NCBI GenBank assembly: GCA_930633525.1 | Contig: CAKNFP010000002.1 | Span: forward strand, 310,001-374,000 | Source: Hyphomicrobiales bacterium | Lineage (GTDB): Bacteria; Pseudomonadota; Alphaproteobacteria; Rhizobiales; Beijerinckiaceae | Reading direction: 5' to 3' | DNA length: 64,000 nt | In this document: in pieces, positions 42,717 to 50,338 of the stretch | How positions within the stretch are numbered: the stretch's first letter is position 1 | Layout: every line of letters starts with the position of its first letter | The notes under the pieces: generated by a model | What the model saw: only the letters and a program-made list of their open reading frames with translations | What the model was told of the DNA's origin: nothing | Databases searched by the model: none | Translations under genes and position numbers: made by a program

Positions 42717-43688
42717 ATGATCCTCGACCGTCGTTCAGCTCTGAAGTTTCTAGGACTGTCGTCCGCGTCGGCAGCCCTCGCTGGCGCCCTGAAGGCGGAG
42801 GGGCTCCAGGCCGCACCCAGACCGTCGGCGAGCTTACCGTTTGCGCTCACCACGCCGGTGCATGTCGAGGAAGCGGCGTTGCGCGTCCGCAACCTTGATA
42901 TCATGGTTCAGTATTATCGCGATGTGCTGGGCTTGCGCGAAATCCGGAGGACAGAAGACGGGGTCGTTCTGGGTGCAGGCAACCAGGCGTTGCTCCGTCT
43001 CGTCCACCGTCCTGACGCTACCCAGGAAAGCCAGAGGTCCGCGGGGCTCTTCCACATCGCATACCTGATGCCATCGCGGGAGGATCTTGCCCGCTGGCTG
43101 GTCCATGCGGCTATGCAGCGCGTCTATATCGATGGTTTTGCCGACCACAATGTCAGTGAGGCGATCTATCTCACCGATCCGGAAGGAAACGGCATTGAGG
43201 TGTATTCCGATCGGCCCCGCGACCGTTGGACATGGCAAGAGAACCTGGTGACGATGGGTACCGAGCCCCTTGATATCGATGATATCCTGCGGTTGGCGGA
43301 TACCACGCGCGACACTTACCTCGGCGCGCCTCACTCACTTCGGATCGGGCATGTCCACCTGCGTGTTGGCGAGATCGCCAAAGCGCGGGCCTTCTACCAA
43401 GATCGGCTGGGGCTTGCGTCGACCCGGGGAGACCGGCCGAATGCTGCATTCCTCGCGTCGGGCGGCTACCACCACCACATTGCCGTCAATACCTGGAACA
43501 GCGAGGGCGCGCCTGTGCGCGATTCGCGGGATACAGGCCTGGACTGGTTTTCTCTACGTGTCACGGAGACGAGCCTTCACGCGGAACAGAGACGGCGCCT
43601 TGCCGAGAGTGGCGTTGTGCAAGCCGTCGATGGGGGCTTCGAGGCCACTGATCCCTGGGGCACAAGAGTGAGGCTGCTCGCGAGCTAG
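42717..43688 (+). CDS. VOC-family dioxygenase-like protein with Tat signal
   Basis: The 323-residue protein begins MILDRRSALKFLGLSSASAA, a twin-arginine motif followed by a hydrophobic stretch, so export in folded form is likely. The rest is a two-module VOC protein like the one at 18769: GLFHIAYLMPSREDLARW, EGNGIEVYSDRP, IGHVHLRVGEIAKARAFY and GYHHHIAVNTWNSEG, with the same metal-ligand histidines and glutamate. It may act on quinol- or catechol-like compounds in the periplasm. It stands alone 147 bases after the LacI gene. Confidence 0.82.
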   Translation: MILDRRSALKFLGLSSASAALAGALKAEGLQAAPRPSASLPFALTTPVHVEEAALRVRNLDIMVQYYRDVLGLREIRRTEDGVVLGAGNQALLRLVHRPDATQESQRSAGLFHIAYLMPSREDLARWLVHAAMQRVYIDGFADHNVSEAIYLTDPEGNGIEVYSDRPRDRWTWQENLVTMGTEPLDIDDILRLADTTRDTYLGAPHSLRIGHVHLRVGEIAKARAFYQDRLGLASTRGDRPNAAFLASGGYHHHIAVNTWNSEGAPVRDSRDTGLDWFSLRVTETSLHAEQRRRLAESGVVQAVDGGFEATDPWGTRVRLLAS

Positions 43689-43745
43689 GTGTCCATCCGG
43701 CCGCACATCAGGAGGCGGAGGCAGATATGATCCGCAAAGGCAGCA

Positions 43746-44465
43746 TCAAACGTCGAGCGTGCTGACCTCCCAGCTCACACGGCGCACGCCTGCAAGCCGT
43801 CGTATGGAACTGACTGCCGTATTGAGTTCCTGGGCATCGACCGTGGTGCTCACCAGCGTCGCCACGATCTGTGTCCGATCATCGGTGCTCGGCTCCATTT
43901 CGATATCGGCCACCGGATACTTCGCCTTCTTCAACACTTCAGTAATTCGTTCCCGAATATCCGGCGCCAGATGCGTCTCCGCGAGCACACGCACCTCGTA
44001 GTTGGCTTCGGAGCTGCCCTCATCGATCGGCAGTCGGTTGATTGCATTGACAAGTGGATGCAGCAAAGTGTTGCCGGCCAGGATGAACAGCGTAACGAGG
44101 CCGGCCTCCGCGAGCCTGTCCGCACCGGCGCAGGCCCCGACAGCCGCTGACGCCCACAAGGTCGCGGCCGTGTTCAATCCACGGACATTGCCGCCATCCT
44201 TCATGATGACGCCCGCGCCGAGAAAGCCCACACCGGACACCACATAGGAGATGACGCGAGCGGCCCCATCCGTCCCCGCGATCAGAAGCGCAAGATCCAC
44301 GAAGGCTGCCGCGCCCACGGCGACGAGAACGTTGGTGCGGAGGCCGGCGCTGCGTTGCCGATATTGCCGTTCGACGCCGATCAACGTGCCGAGGAGGAAG
44401 GCACCGAGCAGGCTCACAAAGGTGTCGAGCAACGCGATTAAGTTGAATGTCTCTATGAACTGCAT
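43746..44465 (-). CDS. MgtC/SapB-family membrane protein
   Basis: The 239-residue protein has four N-terminal membrane segments with LLGTLIGVERQYRQRSAGLR, SGVGFLGAGVIMKDGGNVRG and LNTAATLWASAAVGACAGAD, the MgtC signature region including the conserved Asp/Arg residues. A soluble ACT-like domain occupies residues ~155-239 (YEVRVLAETHLAPDIRERIT). MgtC proteins help survival at low magnesium and influence the membrane F-type ATPase. It is convergent with the VOC gene. The 185 bases upstream hold no leader structure I can identify. Confidence 0.88.
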   Translation of the reverse strand: MQFIETFNLIALLDTFVSLLGAFLLGTLIGVERQYRQRSAGLRTNVLVAVGAAAFVDLALLIAGTDGAARVISYVVSGVGFLGAGVIMKDGGNVRGLNTAATLWASAAVGACAGADRLAEAGLVTLFILAGNTLLHPLVNAINRLPIDEGSSEANYEVRVLAETHLAPDIRERITEVLKKAKYPVADIEMEPSTDDRTQIVATLVSTTVDAQELNTAVSSIRRLAGVRRVSWEVSTLDV

Positions 44466-44650
44466 CGATTCCGCCGGCCGACTCTCTTATCCGGCTCACA
44501 ACATACATGAGCTTGGCGCGATCCATGTGACGGCACGGTGCCGCCGGGGCGGCCACCGCCCACCGCACGATAAATTTTCGTGGTTATGGAATAAGCCCGC
44601 ACGCCAAGCGTCTTCAATGGGCGGTCAGATGGACCGTGGGAGATGAGACA

Positions 44651-45043
44651 ATGCTGACACCGATCATTCGCGCAGCCATGATGGTTGGAACCCTTGCCAT
44701 AGCCGGCGGCGCGCTGGCTCAGACGGCCGCGCCGGCCAAGGTGGCTGAGACGTCAAAGGGCAAGACCCTTGTCGATGCCAAGGGCATGACCCTCTACATA
44801 TTCGACAAGGATTCGGCCGGAAAATCCGCCTGCAACGGCACCTGCGCCACGAACTGGCCGCCACTGATGGTGGCAGCCGGCGCCGGTGCCAGCGGCGACT
44901 GGACGATCGTGACGCGTGACGACGGCTCCAAGCAATGGGCCTACAAGACGAAGCCCCTTTATACGTGGGTGAAGGACACGAAGCCCGGTGACGTGACGGG
45001 TGAAGGCGTTGCCAACAACACCTGGCATATCGCGGCACCCTGA
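44651..45043 (+). CDS. secreted COG4315-type repeat protein
   Basis: The 130-residue protein has a signal peptide (IIRAAMMVGTLAIAGGALAQ) and two repeats of the COG4315 type: GKTLVDAKGMTLYIFDKDSA with CNGTCATNWPPL, then QWAYKTKPLYTWVKD and PGDVTGEGV. It is periplasmic; members are of unknown function and often linked to ECF sigma factors, as here, with the sigma gene next. The two cysteines in the CNGTC motif could form a disulfide. GGGAGATGAGAC precedes the chosen ATG. Confidence 0.85.
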   Translation: MLTPIIRAAMMVGTLAIAGGALAQTAAPAKVAETSKGKTLVDAKGMTLYIFDKDSAGKSACNGTCATNWPPLMVAAGAGASGDWTIVTRDDGSKQWAYKTKPLYTWVKDTKPGDVTGEGVANNTWHIAAP

Positions 45044-45178
45044 GGGGGCATGATCTGAGATAACAGTCGGAGTGCCTCGACAAGATGCCGCTGGTGCTCC
45101 GCCTCGCTTGCTGTCACACAGGACTGCATTCGCCCGATCGGCTGCCGCCGGCGGGCGCGAGCCCCACGGTGCGCCGCC

Positions 45179-45682
45179 TTGGATGACGTTGCCGAACTTC
45201 TGGAACCGCAGATACCGGCCCTGCGCCGTTATGCCTATGCGCTCGTGCGCAACCACGACCTTGCGGACGACCTCGTTCAGGACTGCCTGGAACGGGCGAT
45301 CGCGCGCTGGTACCTGCGCCGTGGCGATGGCGATCTCAGAGCCTGGCTGTTCACGATCCTGCGCAATCTCTACATCAGCGATTTCCGTCAGAGACGCAGA
45401 CGCGGCACGGAAGTCGATATCGATGCTATCGCGCTGAGCGTGCATCCCGCGCAGGACGCGGGCCTTGACACCCAGGATGTCCTGACAGCGCTCGACCGCC
45501 TGCCTGAGGAACACAAGGCGGTTCTGCTGCTGGTTGGTGTTGAAGACCTTTCCTATGAGGAGACCGCGAGAGTTCTGGGTATCCCGCGCGGCACTGTTAT
45601 GTCGCGCCTGGCGCGCGCGCGCCAAAGCCTGCGCGGATTGATGGACAGGGGTGGTGGGACGTGGCTTCGGAGGGTGAAATGA
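45179..45682 (+). CDS. ECF-type RNA polymerase sigma factor
   Basis: The 167-residue protein has region 2 (IPALRRYAYALVRNHDLADD then LVQDCLERAI and LRAWLFTILRNLYISDFRQR) and region 4 (ALDRLPEEHKAVLLLVGVED then LSYEETARVLGIPRGTVMSR and LARARQSLRG). It directs polymerase to a stress or envelope regulon. The only in-frame start is TTG 45179, with no strong ribosome binding site. It overlaps the anti-sigma gene by four bases (ATGA). Confidence 0.9.
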   Translation: MDDVAELLEPQIPALRRYAYALVRNHDLADDLVQDCLERAIARWYLRRGDGDLRAWLFTILRNLYISDFRQRRRRGTEVDIDAIALSVHPAQDAGLDTQDVLTALDRLPEEHKAVLLLVGVEDLSYEETARVLGIPRGTVMSRLARARQSLRGLMDRGGGTWLRRVK

Positions 45683-46467
45683 ACGGCTCGCAAGCGCCCA
45701 TCGGCGAGGACGACCTGCAGTCGTTTGTCGACGGCCGCCTCGGCGGCGAGAGGCTGGCCGTTGTTGAGGGCTATCTGGAAGCCAATTCGGATATCAGGAC
45801 GCGCGTCTCCCTGGAGCGGCAGCAGCGGAGTGCCCTGCGGGGCGCCTTGCAGGCTAAATTCTCTGAACCCATTCCGGCGCGGCTGCGCGTTGCAGCCATC
45901 CGCATCGCCCGACGGCAGCTCTGGCGGCGGCGGGCCGCGGGCGCGGCGGCCGCTCTTGTCCTGCTGGCCGCCGGGGGCCTCGGGGGCTGGTTCGCGCGCG
46001 GGCAGAGCACAGCCCTCGCGCTTGGCACCACCAGCGTCACGCGCGATGCCGTCGCGGCCTATCGCACCTTTGTGGTTGAAGTCGCGCACCCCGTGGAGGT
46101 GGGCGCCGCCCAAGAGGCCCATCTCATCCGTTGGCTCTCGAAACGCCTTGGCCGTCCTTTGAAGGCCCCGGATCTGACCCAGTTCGGCTTTCAGCTGATG
46201 GGCGGGCGGCTCCTGTCAGCCGACGCCGGCGCCGCCGCGCAACTGATGTATGAGACGAACGGCGGACGAAGGCTGACCGTCTATGTGCAGGCCACTCAAG
46301 GTGTCGAGACCGCGTTTCGCTTCCGGCAGGATGGGGATGCCGCGACTTTCGCGTGGCTCGACCGGGGCTACGGCTTCGCGGTCACGGCGAACTCCAACAG
46401 AAGCGAGTTGCTGCCCATCGCGGAAGTCGTCTATCAAAGCCTCGACGGCGAGATACTGCAGCATTAG
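45679..46467 (+). CDS. anti-sigma factor, membrane-anchored
   Basis: The protein of about 262 residues begins with a helical cytoplasmic domain (GEDDLQSFVDGRLGGERLAV) typical of anti-sigma factors, then one membrane helix near residues 91-111 (AAAALVLLAAGGLGGWFARG) and a periplasmic domain. The zinc-binding HxxxCxxC motif of ZAS-type anti-sigmas is absent. ATG 45679 has GGAGGGTG before it and overlaps the sigma stop, so I prefer it over GTG 45661. It would hold the ECF sigma factor inactive until an envelope signal. Confidence 0.86.
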   Translation: MNGSQAPIGEDDLQSFVDGRLGGERLAVVEGYLEANSDIRTRVSLERQQRSALRGALQAKFSEPIPARLRVAAIRIARRQLWRRRAAGAAAALVLLAAGGLGGWFARGQSTALALGTTSVTRDAVAAYRTFVVEVAHPVEVGAAQEAHLIRWLSKRLGRPLKAPDLTQFGFQLMGGRLLSADAGAAAQLMYETNGGRRLTVYVQATQGVETAFRFRQDGDAATFAWLDRGYGFAVTANSNRSELLPIAEVVYQSLDGEILQH

Positions 46468-46539
46468 GGCGTGGCAAGGACGCGTGCCCAATTTCCACGC
46501 TGCGGTGATGTGTATAATTCGGTCACAGGAAGGCTCAAA

Positions 46540-47124
46540 ATGCCGCGCTTGAATGACGATGCGCTCGATCAACTGTTTCTTGAGGCGCGCACGGCGAACA
46601 AATGGCAGGATAAACCGGTTGGGGAGGATGTCATCCATGCCCTCTACGATCTTCTGAAGTTCGGACCGACTTCGGCCAATTGCAGCCCGGCGCGCTTTCT
46701 CTTCGTTCATACACCGGAGGGCAAGAAGCGTTTGGGTCCGGCCATGTCATCCGGCAATCGTGACAAGACCATGGCCGCCCCTGTGACCGCTATCGTCGCC
46801 TACGATCCTCATTTTGCCGACGAGTTGCCCTTCCTTTTCCCTCACCAGGATGCGCGGCCCTGGTTTGCCGCCCCTGAGGTCGCCTATGAAACCGCTTTTC
46901 GCAACGGCAGCCTGCAGGGTGCTTACCTCATCATGGCGGCGCGGTCGCTAGGTCTCGATTGTGGGCCGATGAGCGGCTTCGACGCCGCGAAGGTCGAAGC
47001 CGAGTTCTTCGCGGACAACGGTTGGAAGGCCAATTTCATGGTCAATCTAGGCTATGCCGACCCATCGGGCACCATGGAACGCCTGCCGCGTCTGCCTTTC
47101 GAAAAGGCCTGCGCGATCGCCTAA
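46540..47124 (+). CDS. nitroreductase-family malonic semialdehyde reductase (RutE-like)
   Basis: The 194-residue flavoenzyme matches RutE/HadB-type nitroreductases: [57 protein letters not shown] and [16 protein letters not shown]. RutE reduces malonic semialdehyde to 3-hydroxypropionate during uracil breakdown; no other rut genes are here, so the aldehyde or quinone substrate is open. ATG 46540 has CAGGAAGG upstream, which decides against the longer open frame. Confidence 0.85.
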   Translation: MPRLNDDALDQLFLEARTANKWQDKPVGEDVIHALYDLLKFGPTSANCSPARFLFVHTPEGKKRLGPAMSSGNRDKTMAAPVTAIVAYDPHFADELPFLFPHQDARPWFAAPEVAYETAFRNGSLQGAYLIMAARSLGLDCGPMSGFDAAKVEAEFFADNGWKANFMVNLGYADPSGTMERLPRLPFEKACAIA

Positions 47125-47251
47125 CCTCCTGATAGGCTTACGCTGCGGTCTGTTGAAGGCCGCTCACCCGCCGCGCCAATAGCACTCTCGGAGAAGGTGC
47201 GCCACGATGTGCCTGCCCAGCCAATTGCGATTGTTTGATTGACACTATGTT

Positions 47252-47261
47252 CTATCGATAG
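47252..47261. promoter_or_regulatory. palindrome and possible -35 element before the nitrilase
   Basis: CTATCGATAG is a perfect 10-base palindrome 40 bases before the nitrilase ATG. TTGACA at 47239-47244 could be its -35 element; no convincing -10 box follows. Regulation by a palindrome-binding factor is possible. Confidence 0.35.
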
Positions 47262-47301
47262 GACTTTTGGCGGGTTGGTACTGTAAACAGAGGGCAGGAT
47301 C

Positions 47302-48255
47302 ATGAGGCGGCATGTCGTCGCGGCGGCACATACATCGTCTATTCTGATCGATCGCGCAGCGTGTATCGCGAAGGCCTGCACTCTTGTCGAAGAGGCTGGA
47401 CGCAGCGGCGTCGAACTGCTGTGTTTTCCCGAAACCTTTGTTCCGGGTTTCCCGTATTGGATCAACCTCTATCCGCCCGGCCAGCAACACGGCATCCACG
47501 TCAGTTATCTCAACCAGTCCGTGGATCTCGCAGCTGGCGATCTCGATCCGGTGTGTGAGGCGGCGGCGCGCGCAAAGGTGACCGTCGTGCTCGGCATCAG
47601 CGAGCGCGATGGCGGTACGATGTACAACAGCCAGGTCTTCATAGGCGCCGACGGCCGGCTGCTCGGCAAGCACCGGAAACTGCAGCCGACATTCGCGGAG
47701 CGGATGTTATGGGGGCAGGGCGATGGTTCCACCCTGTCCGTATTCGACACGCCTGTCGGCCGGGTTGGCGGCTTGATCTGCTACGAGCACATGATGAACC
47801 TTGCACGGCAAGCCCTGATCGTGCAGGGGGTCGAGTTGCACTGCGCGAGCTGGCCAACCTTCGCGAGCAGTGCCGGGCGTGGCTCCGCCTATGACGTGAC
47901 CGTCGAAACTGTCATGCGCGCCCACGCGATTACGGGACAATGCTTCGTTATCGTCGCGGAAAACCCGGTCACCGCGCAATATCTCGAAGCCATGGAGACG
48001 GCGCTCGGCCCGCAGCAGGTGCTTGGTGTCGGCGGGGGATATTCCGCGATCTATGCGCCAAACGGTGAAATCATTGCAGGTCCTCACAAGGGGAGCGAGG
48101 AGACGCTCGTCATCGCGGAAATCGACCTCGACGCGATCGCCCGCGCCAAGGTGCTGCTCGATACCGCGGGTCACTATGCCCGGCCCGGGGTGCTCGATCT
48201 CGTCATCAATCGCCGCCCCCTCACGGGCGTCATTGAAACCGGGCAGACGGAGGCG
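47302..48255 (+). CDS. nitrilase-family carbon-nitrogen hydrolase (3' end obscured)
   Basis: The readable 318 residues carry the nitrilase triad: Glu in LLCFPETFVPGFPYW, Lys in GKHRKLQPTFAERMLWGQGD and Cys in GGLICYEHMMNLARQ. Length and motifs fit bacterial nitrilases that convert nitriles to acids and ammonia. The reading reaches TGVIETGQTEA, then enters a G/C homopolymer tract starting at 48255 that is almost certainly artefactual, so the true last residues and stop are unknown. The frame stays open to 48777 only by running antisense through the hydantoinase gene. Few residues are likely missing. Confidence 0.85.
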
Positions 48256-48360
48256 GGGGGGGGGGGGGGGGGGCCGCCCCCCCCCCCCCCCCGCGGGGCC
48301 CCCCCCCCCCCCCCGGGGGGGGGGGGGGGGGCCCCCCGGCGGGGGGGCGCCGCGCGCCCC
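48255..48360. other. G/C homopolymer tract, probable sequencing or assembly artefact
   Basis: This stretch consists of a run of 19 G (48255-48273), 16 C (48277-48292), 16 C (48299-48314), 17 G (48315-48331) and further G/C blocks to 48360. Nothing else in the window resembles it. It lies between the convergent nitrilase and hydantoinase B genes, where a GC-rich terminator hairpin may have caused misreading or a forced contig join. Confidence 0.85.
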
Positions 48361-48375
48361 ACGCGGCATCAGCAT

Positions 48376-50334
48376 CTAGTCCGACGGGCCAGCGGCACGT
48401 TTGACGGCTTCCACGACCATGGCGGGCGTTATCGGTTTTGCCGCATTCTCAAGCGCTGCCCGGCTCTTGATCATGATGAAACGGCGCAGGCCCGGAGGCG
48501 TGACCAGCGCTGCGTCTGCGAGGGCCACGCTGGCCTCGATCGGCCAATCGGCCTCGAAGGCGCGTCGGCTCGGACCGTGCTGCACGCTGAAGCGCGGCGA
48601 ACCGATTTCGATTCCGGCACGGAGTGCAGCCGTTCGCTCCCGGTCGATTTCACGCCCGGTGATGACCACGCCATAGATCGCCTCGGCCTCCTCTGCCGTC
48701 AGCATCTCGTCAAGAACATCGCGCAACACCGCTTCCGGCTTCCGTTCCACCGGCGACCCGAAACCGCCGCCAGATGACGAAATCATCCGCAGCAGGTCCC
48801 TCTCCCCCAGACGCAGCACCTTGATGCGGCCGATCCGCTCGGGGGCCGTCTCCGGATTGAGCGTGGCGACGCTGTTGCCGCCGGCAGTGCCCCCGAAAAC
48901 GCCCCAGGGCTGGAAGCGAAACCGGTCGAGCCCGCGCACCGTGATGGTGACTTCCGGGGCCCGGCTTTCAAGCTCGATTGCGACGGCCGCGCCACCGCGA
49001 TGGCGTCCGTGGCCGAAGCTCGAGGGCACGAGCTCATGACGGCGCACGACGAGCGGCGTCTCCACCTCGACATGCTCGATGGGTGTGCTCTTGAGAAAGC
49101 CAATCATCGTGTCGTTCGCGTCGACGCCATCCGCCCGAACGCGTCCGCCTGAGCCGCCCGAGAAAGGCTCCACGACGGCGACCCGGTTGCGCCCGGTCGC
49201 CGGATCGATCCAGGCCGACGAGATGATGCCGGCCTGCCCGGCACCGCTGGCGGCAATGCCATCCGGCAAGGCCTGATTGAGGCAACCAATCAGCGCGTCG
49301 TAGGTGCGCATGACGGCGACGAAGCGGTTACCCATGGCCGCCGGATATTCGGCGTTCATTACGGTCCCTGGGGGAGCATAAGCCTTGATCGGCCGCATGA
49401 TGCCGCCGTTGATGGGAATATCCGGCTCCATGGTCTGAATGTAGTTGGTGAGGCCAAGGCAAAGAAAGGGATGCGTGCGGCTGCCTGTGGCGAAATTGAA
49501 AGCGGCGTGCACCTGCGGTGAGGAGCCGGAATAGTCCACCTCCGCCTCATCGCCCCGGATGGTGAGGCGGCAGTGGATGTGAACAGCCGCCCCGGAGTCG
49601 TCCCCTTCGATATAGTCCGTGAAGGTGTATGTGCCATCCTTCAGAGCACTGATGACACGACGGGCCTTTATTTCCGCGTGGGTCATCACATCATCGACGC
49701 CGCGATGGAAGGCCTCAACCCCGACTTTGGCGCAAAGCTCGTTGATGCGCAGATCAAGAAGGCGCATCGCCGCCATCAGCGCTTCGAGATCGCCCCAGAC
49801 CGCATCGCCGATGCGCGAATTATCCTTCAGGACATTGACGATGTCCTGGTTGATGACACCGGCCTTGACGAGCTTCGTCGGCCGCAGACGCAAGCCTTCC
49901 TGAAAACATTCAAAGAGATCGGGAGAAATGCTTCCCGGCACAGCGCCGCCGATATCGGACGCGTGCACGAAAGACCAGGCGAAACAGGCAAGCTTGCCAT
50001 CGACGAAGATAGGACGCGCCAGATGGATATCCATCATATGCGTCACGAGCCCCCAGGTACTGAAGGGGTCGTTCGAGATGAGCACGTCACCGGGTGCAAG
50101 TTCGTCTTCCGGGAAATGCCGTGTCAGCCCGGCAATCGTCTGGCCGCTGCCAGAAACCACGCCCGTCAGCATGGGATAGGCAAAGAATTCGCCCGAGAGA
50201 CGGGCGACAGCCACCTGGAAGTCCTGCGTCTGCTTCACGAATGTCGTGTGCGCTGTACGATAGGCGACCGTGGCGGCTTCTTCCGCGATCGCCGTGAAAC
50301 GGTTCTTCATGATTTCCGTCTGGACGGGATCCAT
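48376..50334 (-). CDS. hyuB: hydantoinase B / oxoprolinase family protein
   Basis: The 652-residue subunit starts MDPVQTEIMKNRFTAIAEEA, followed by MLTGVVSGSGQTIAG and GDVLISNDPFSTWGLVTHMM, the HyuB signature with the metal-type Asp/His. PAAMGNRFVAVMRTYDALIG and SSGGGFGSPVERKPE also match. With HyuA it forms an ATP-dependent amidohydrolase or carboxylase-like complex acting on cyclic amides such as hydantoins, oxoproline or lactams. It lies four bases after HyuA in the same operon. Confidence 0.92.
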   Translation of the reverse strand: MDPVQTEIMKNRFTAIAEEAATVAYRTAHTTFVKQTQDFQVAVARLSGEFFAYPMLTGVVSGSGQTIAGLTRHFPEDELAPGDVLISNDPFSTWGLVTHMMDIHLARPIFVDGKLACFAWSFVHASDIGGAVPGSISPDLFECFQEGLRLRPTKLVKAGVINQDIVNVLKDNSRIGDAVWGDLEALMAAMRLLDLRINELCAKVGVEAFHRGVDDVMTHAEIKARRVISALKDGTYTFTDYIEGDDSGAAVHIHCRLTIRGDEAEVDYSGSSPQVHAAFNFATGSRTHPFLCLGLTNYIQTMEPDIPINGGIMRPIKAYAPPGTVMNAEYPAAMGNRFVAVMRTYDALIGCLNQALPDGIAASGAGQAGIISSAWIDPATGRNRVAVVEPFSGGSGGRVRADGVDANDTMIGFLKSTPIEHVEVETPLVVRRHELVPSSFGHGRHRGGAAVAIELESRAPEVTITVRGLDRFRFQPWGVFGGTAGGNSVATLNPETAPERIGRIKVLRLGERDLLRMISSSGGGFGSPVERKPEAVLRDVLDEMLTAEEAEAIYGVVITGREIDRERTAALRAGIEIGSPRFSVQHGPSRRAFEADWPIEASVALADAALVTPPGLRRFIMIKSRAALENAAKPITPAMVVEAVKRAAGPSD

Positions 50335-50338
50335 GGCG

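Noticed and set aside
48255-48360. The G/C runs as a genuine repeat or structured element
   Set aside because: Nearly pure homopolymers of 16-19 bases at a single gene junction are much more likely sequencing or assembly noise.
48256-48777. Continuation of the nitrilase frame beyond the homopolymer block
   Set aside because: It passes through artefactual G/C runs and then antisense through hydantoinase B; it has no similarity to nitrilase C-termini.
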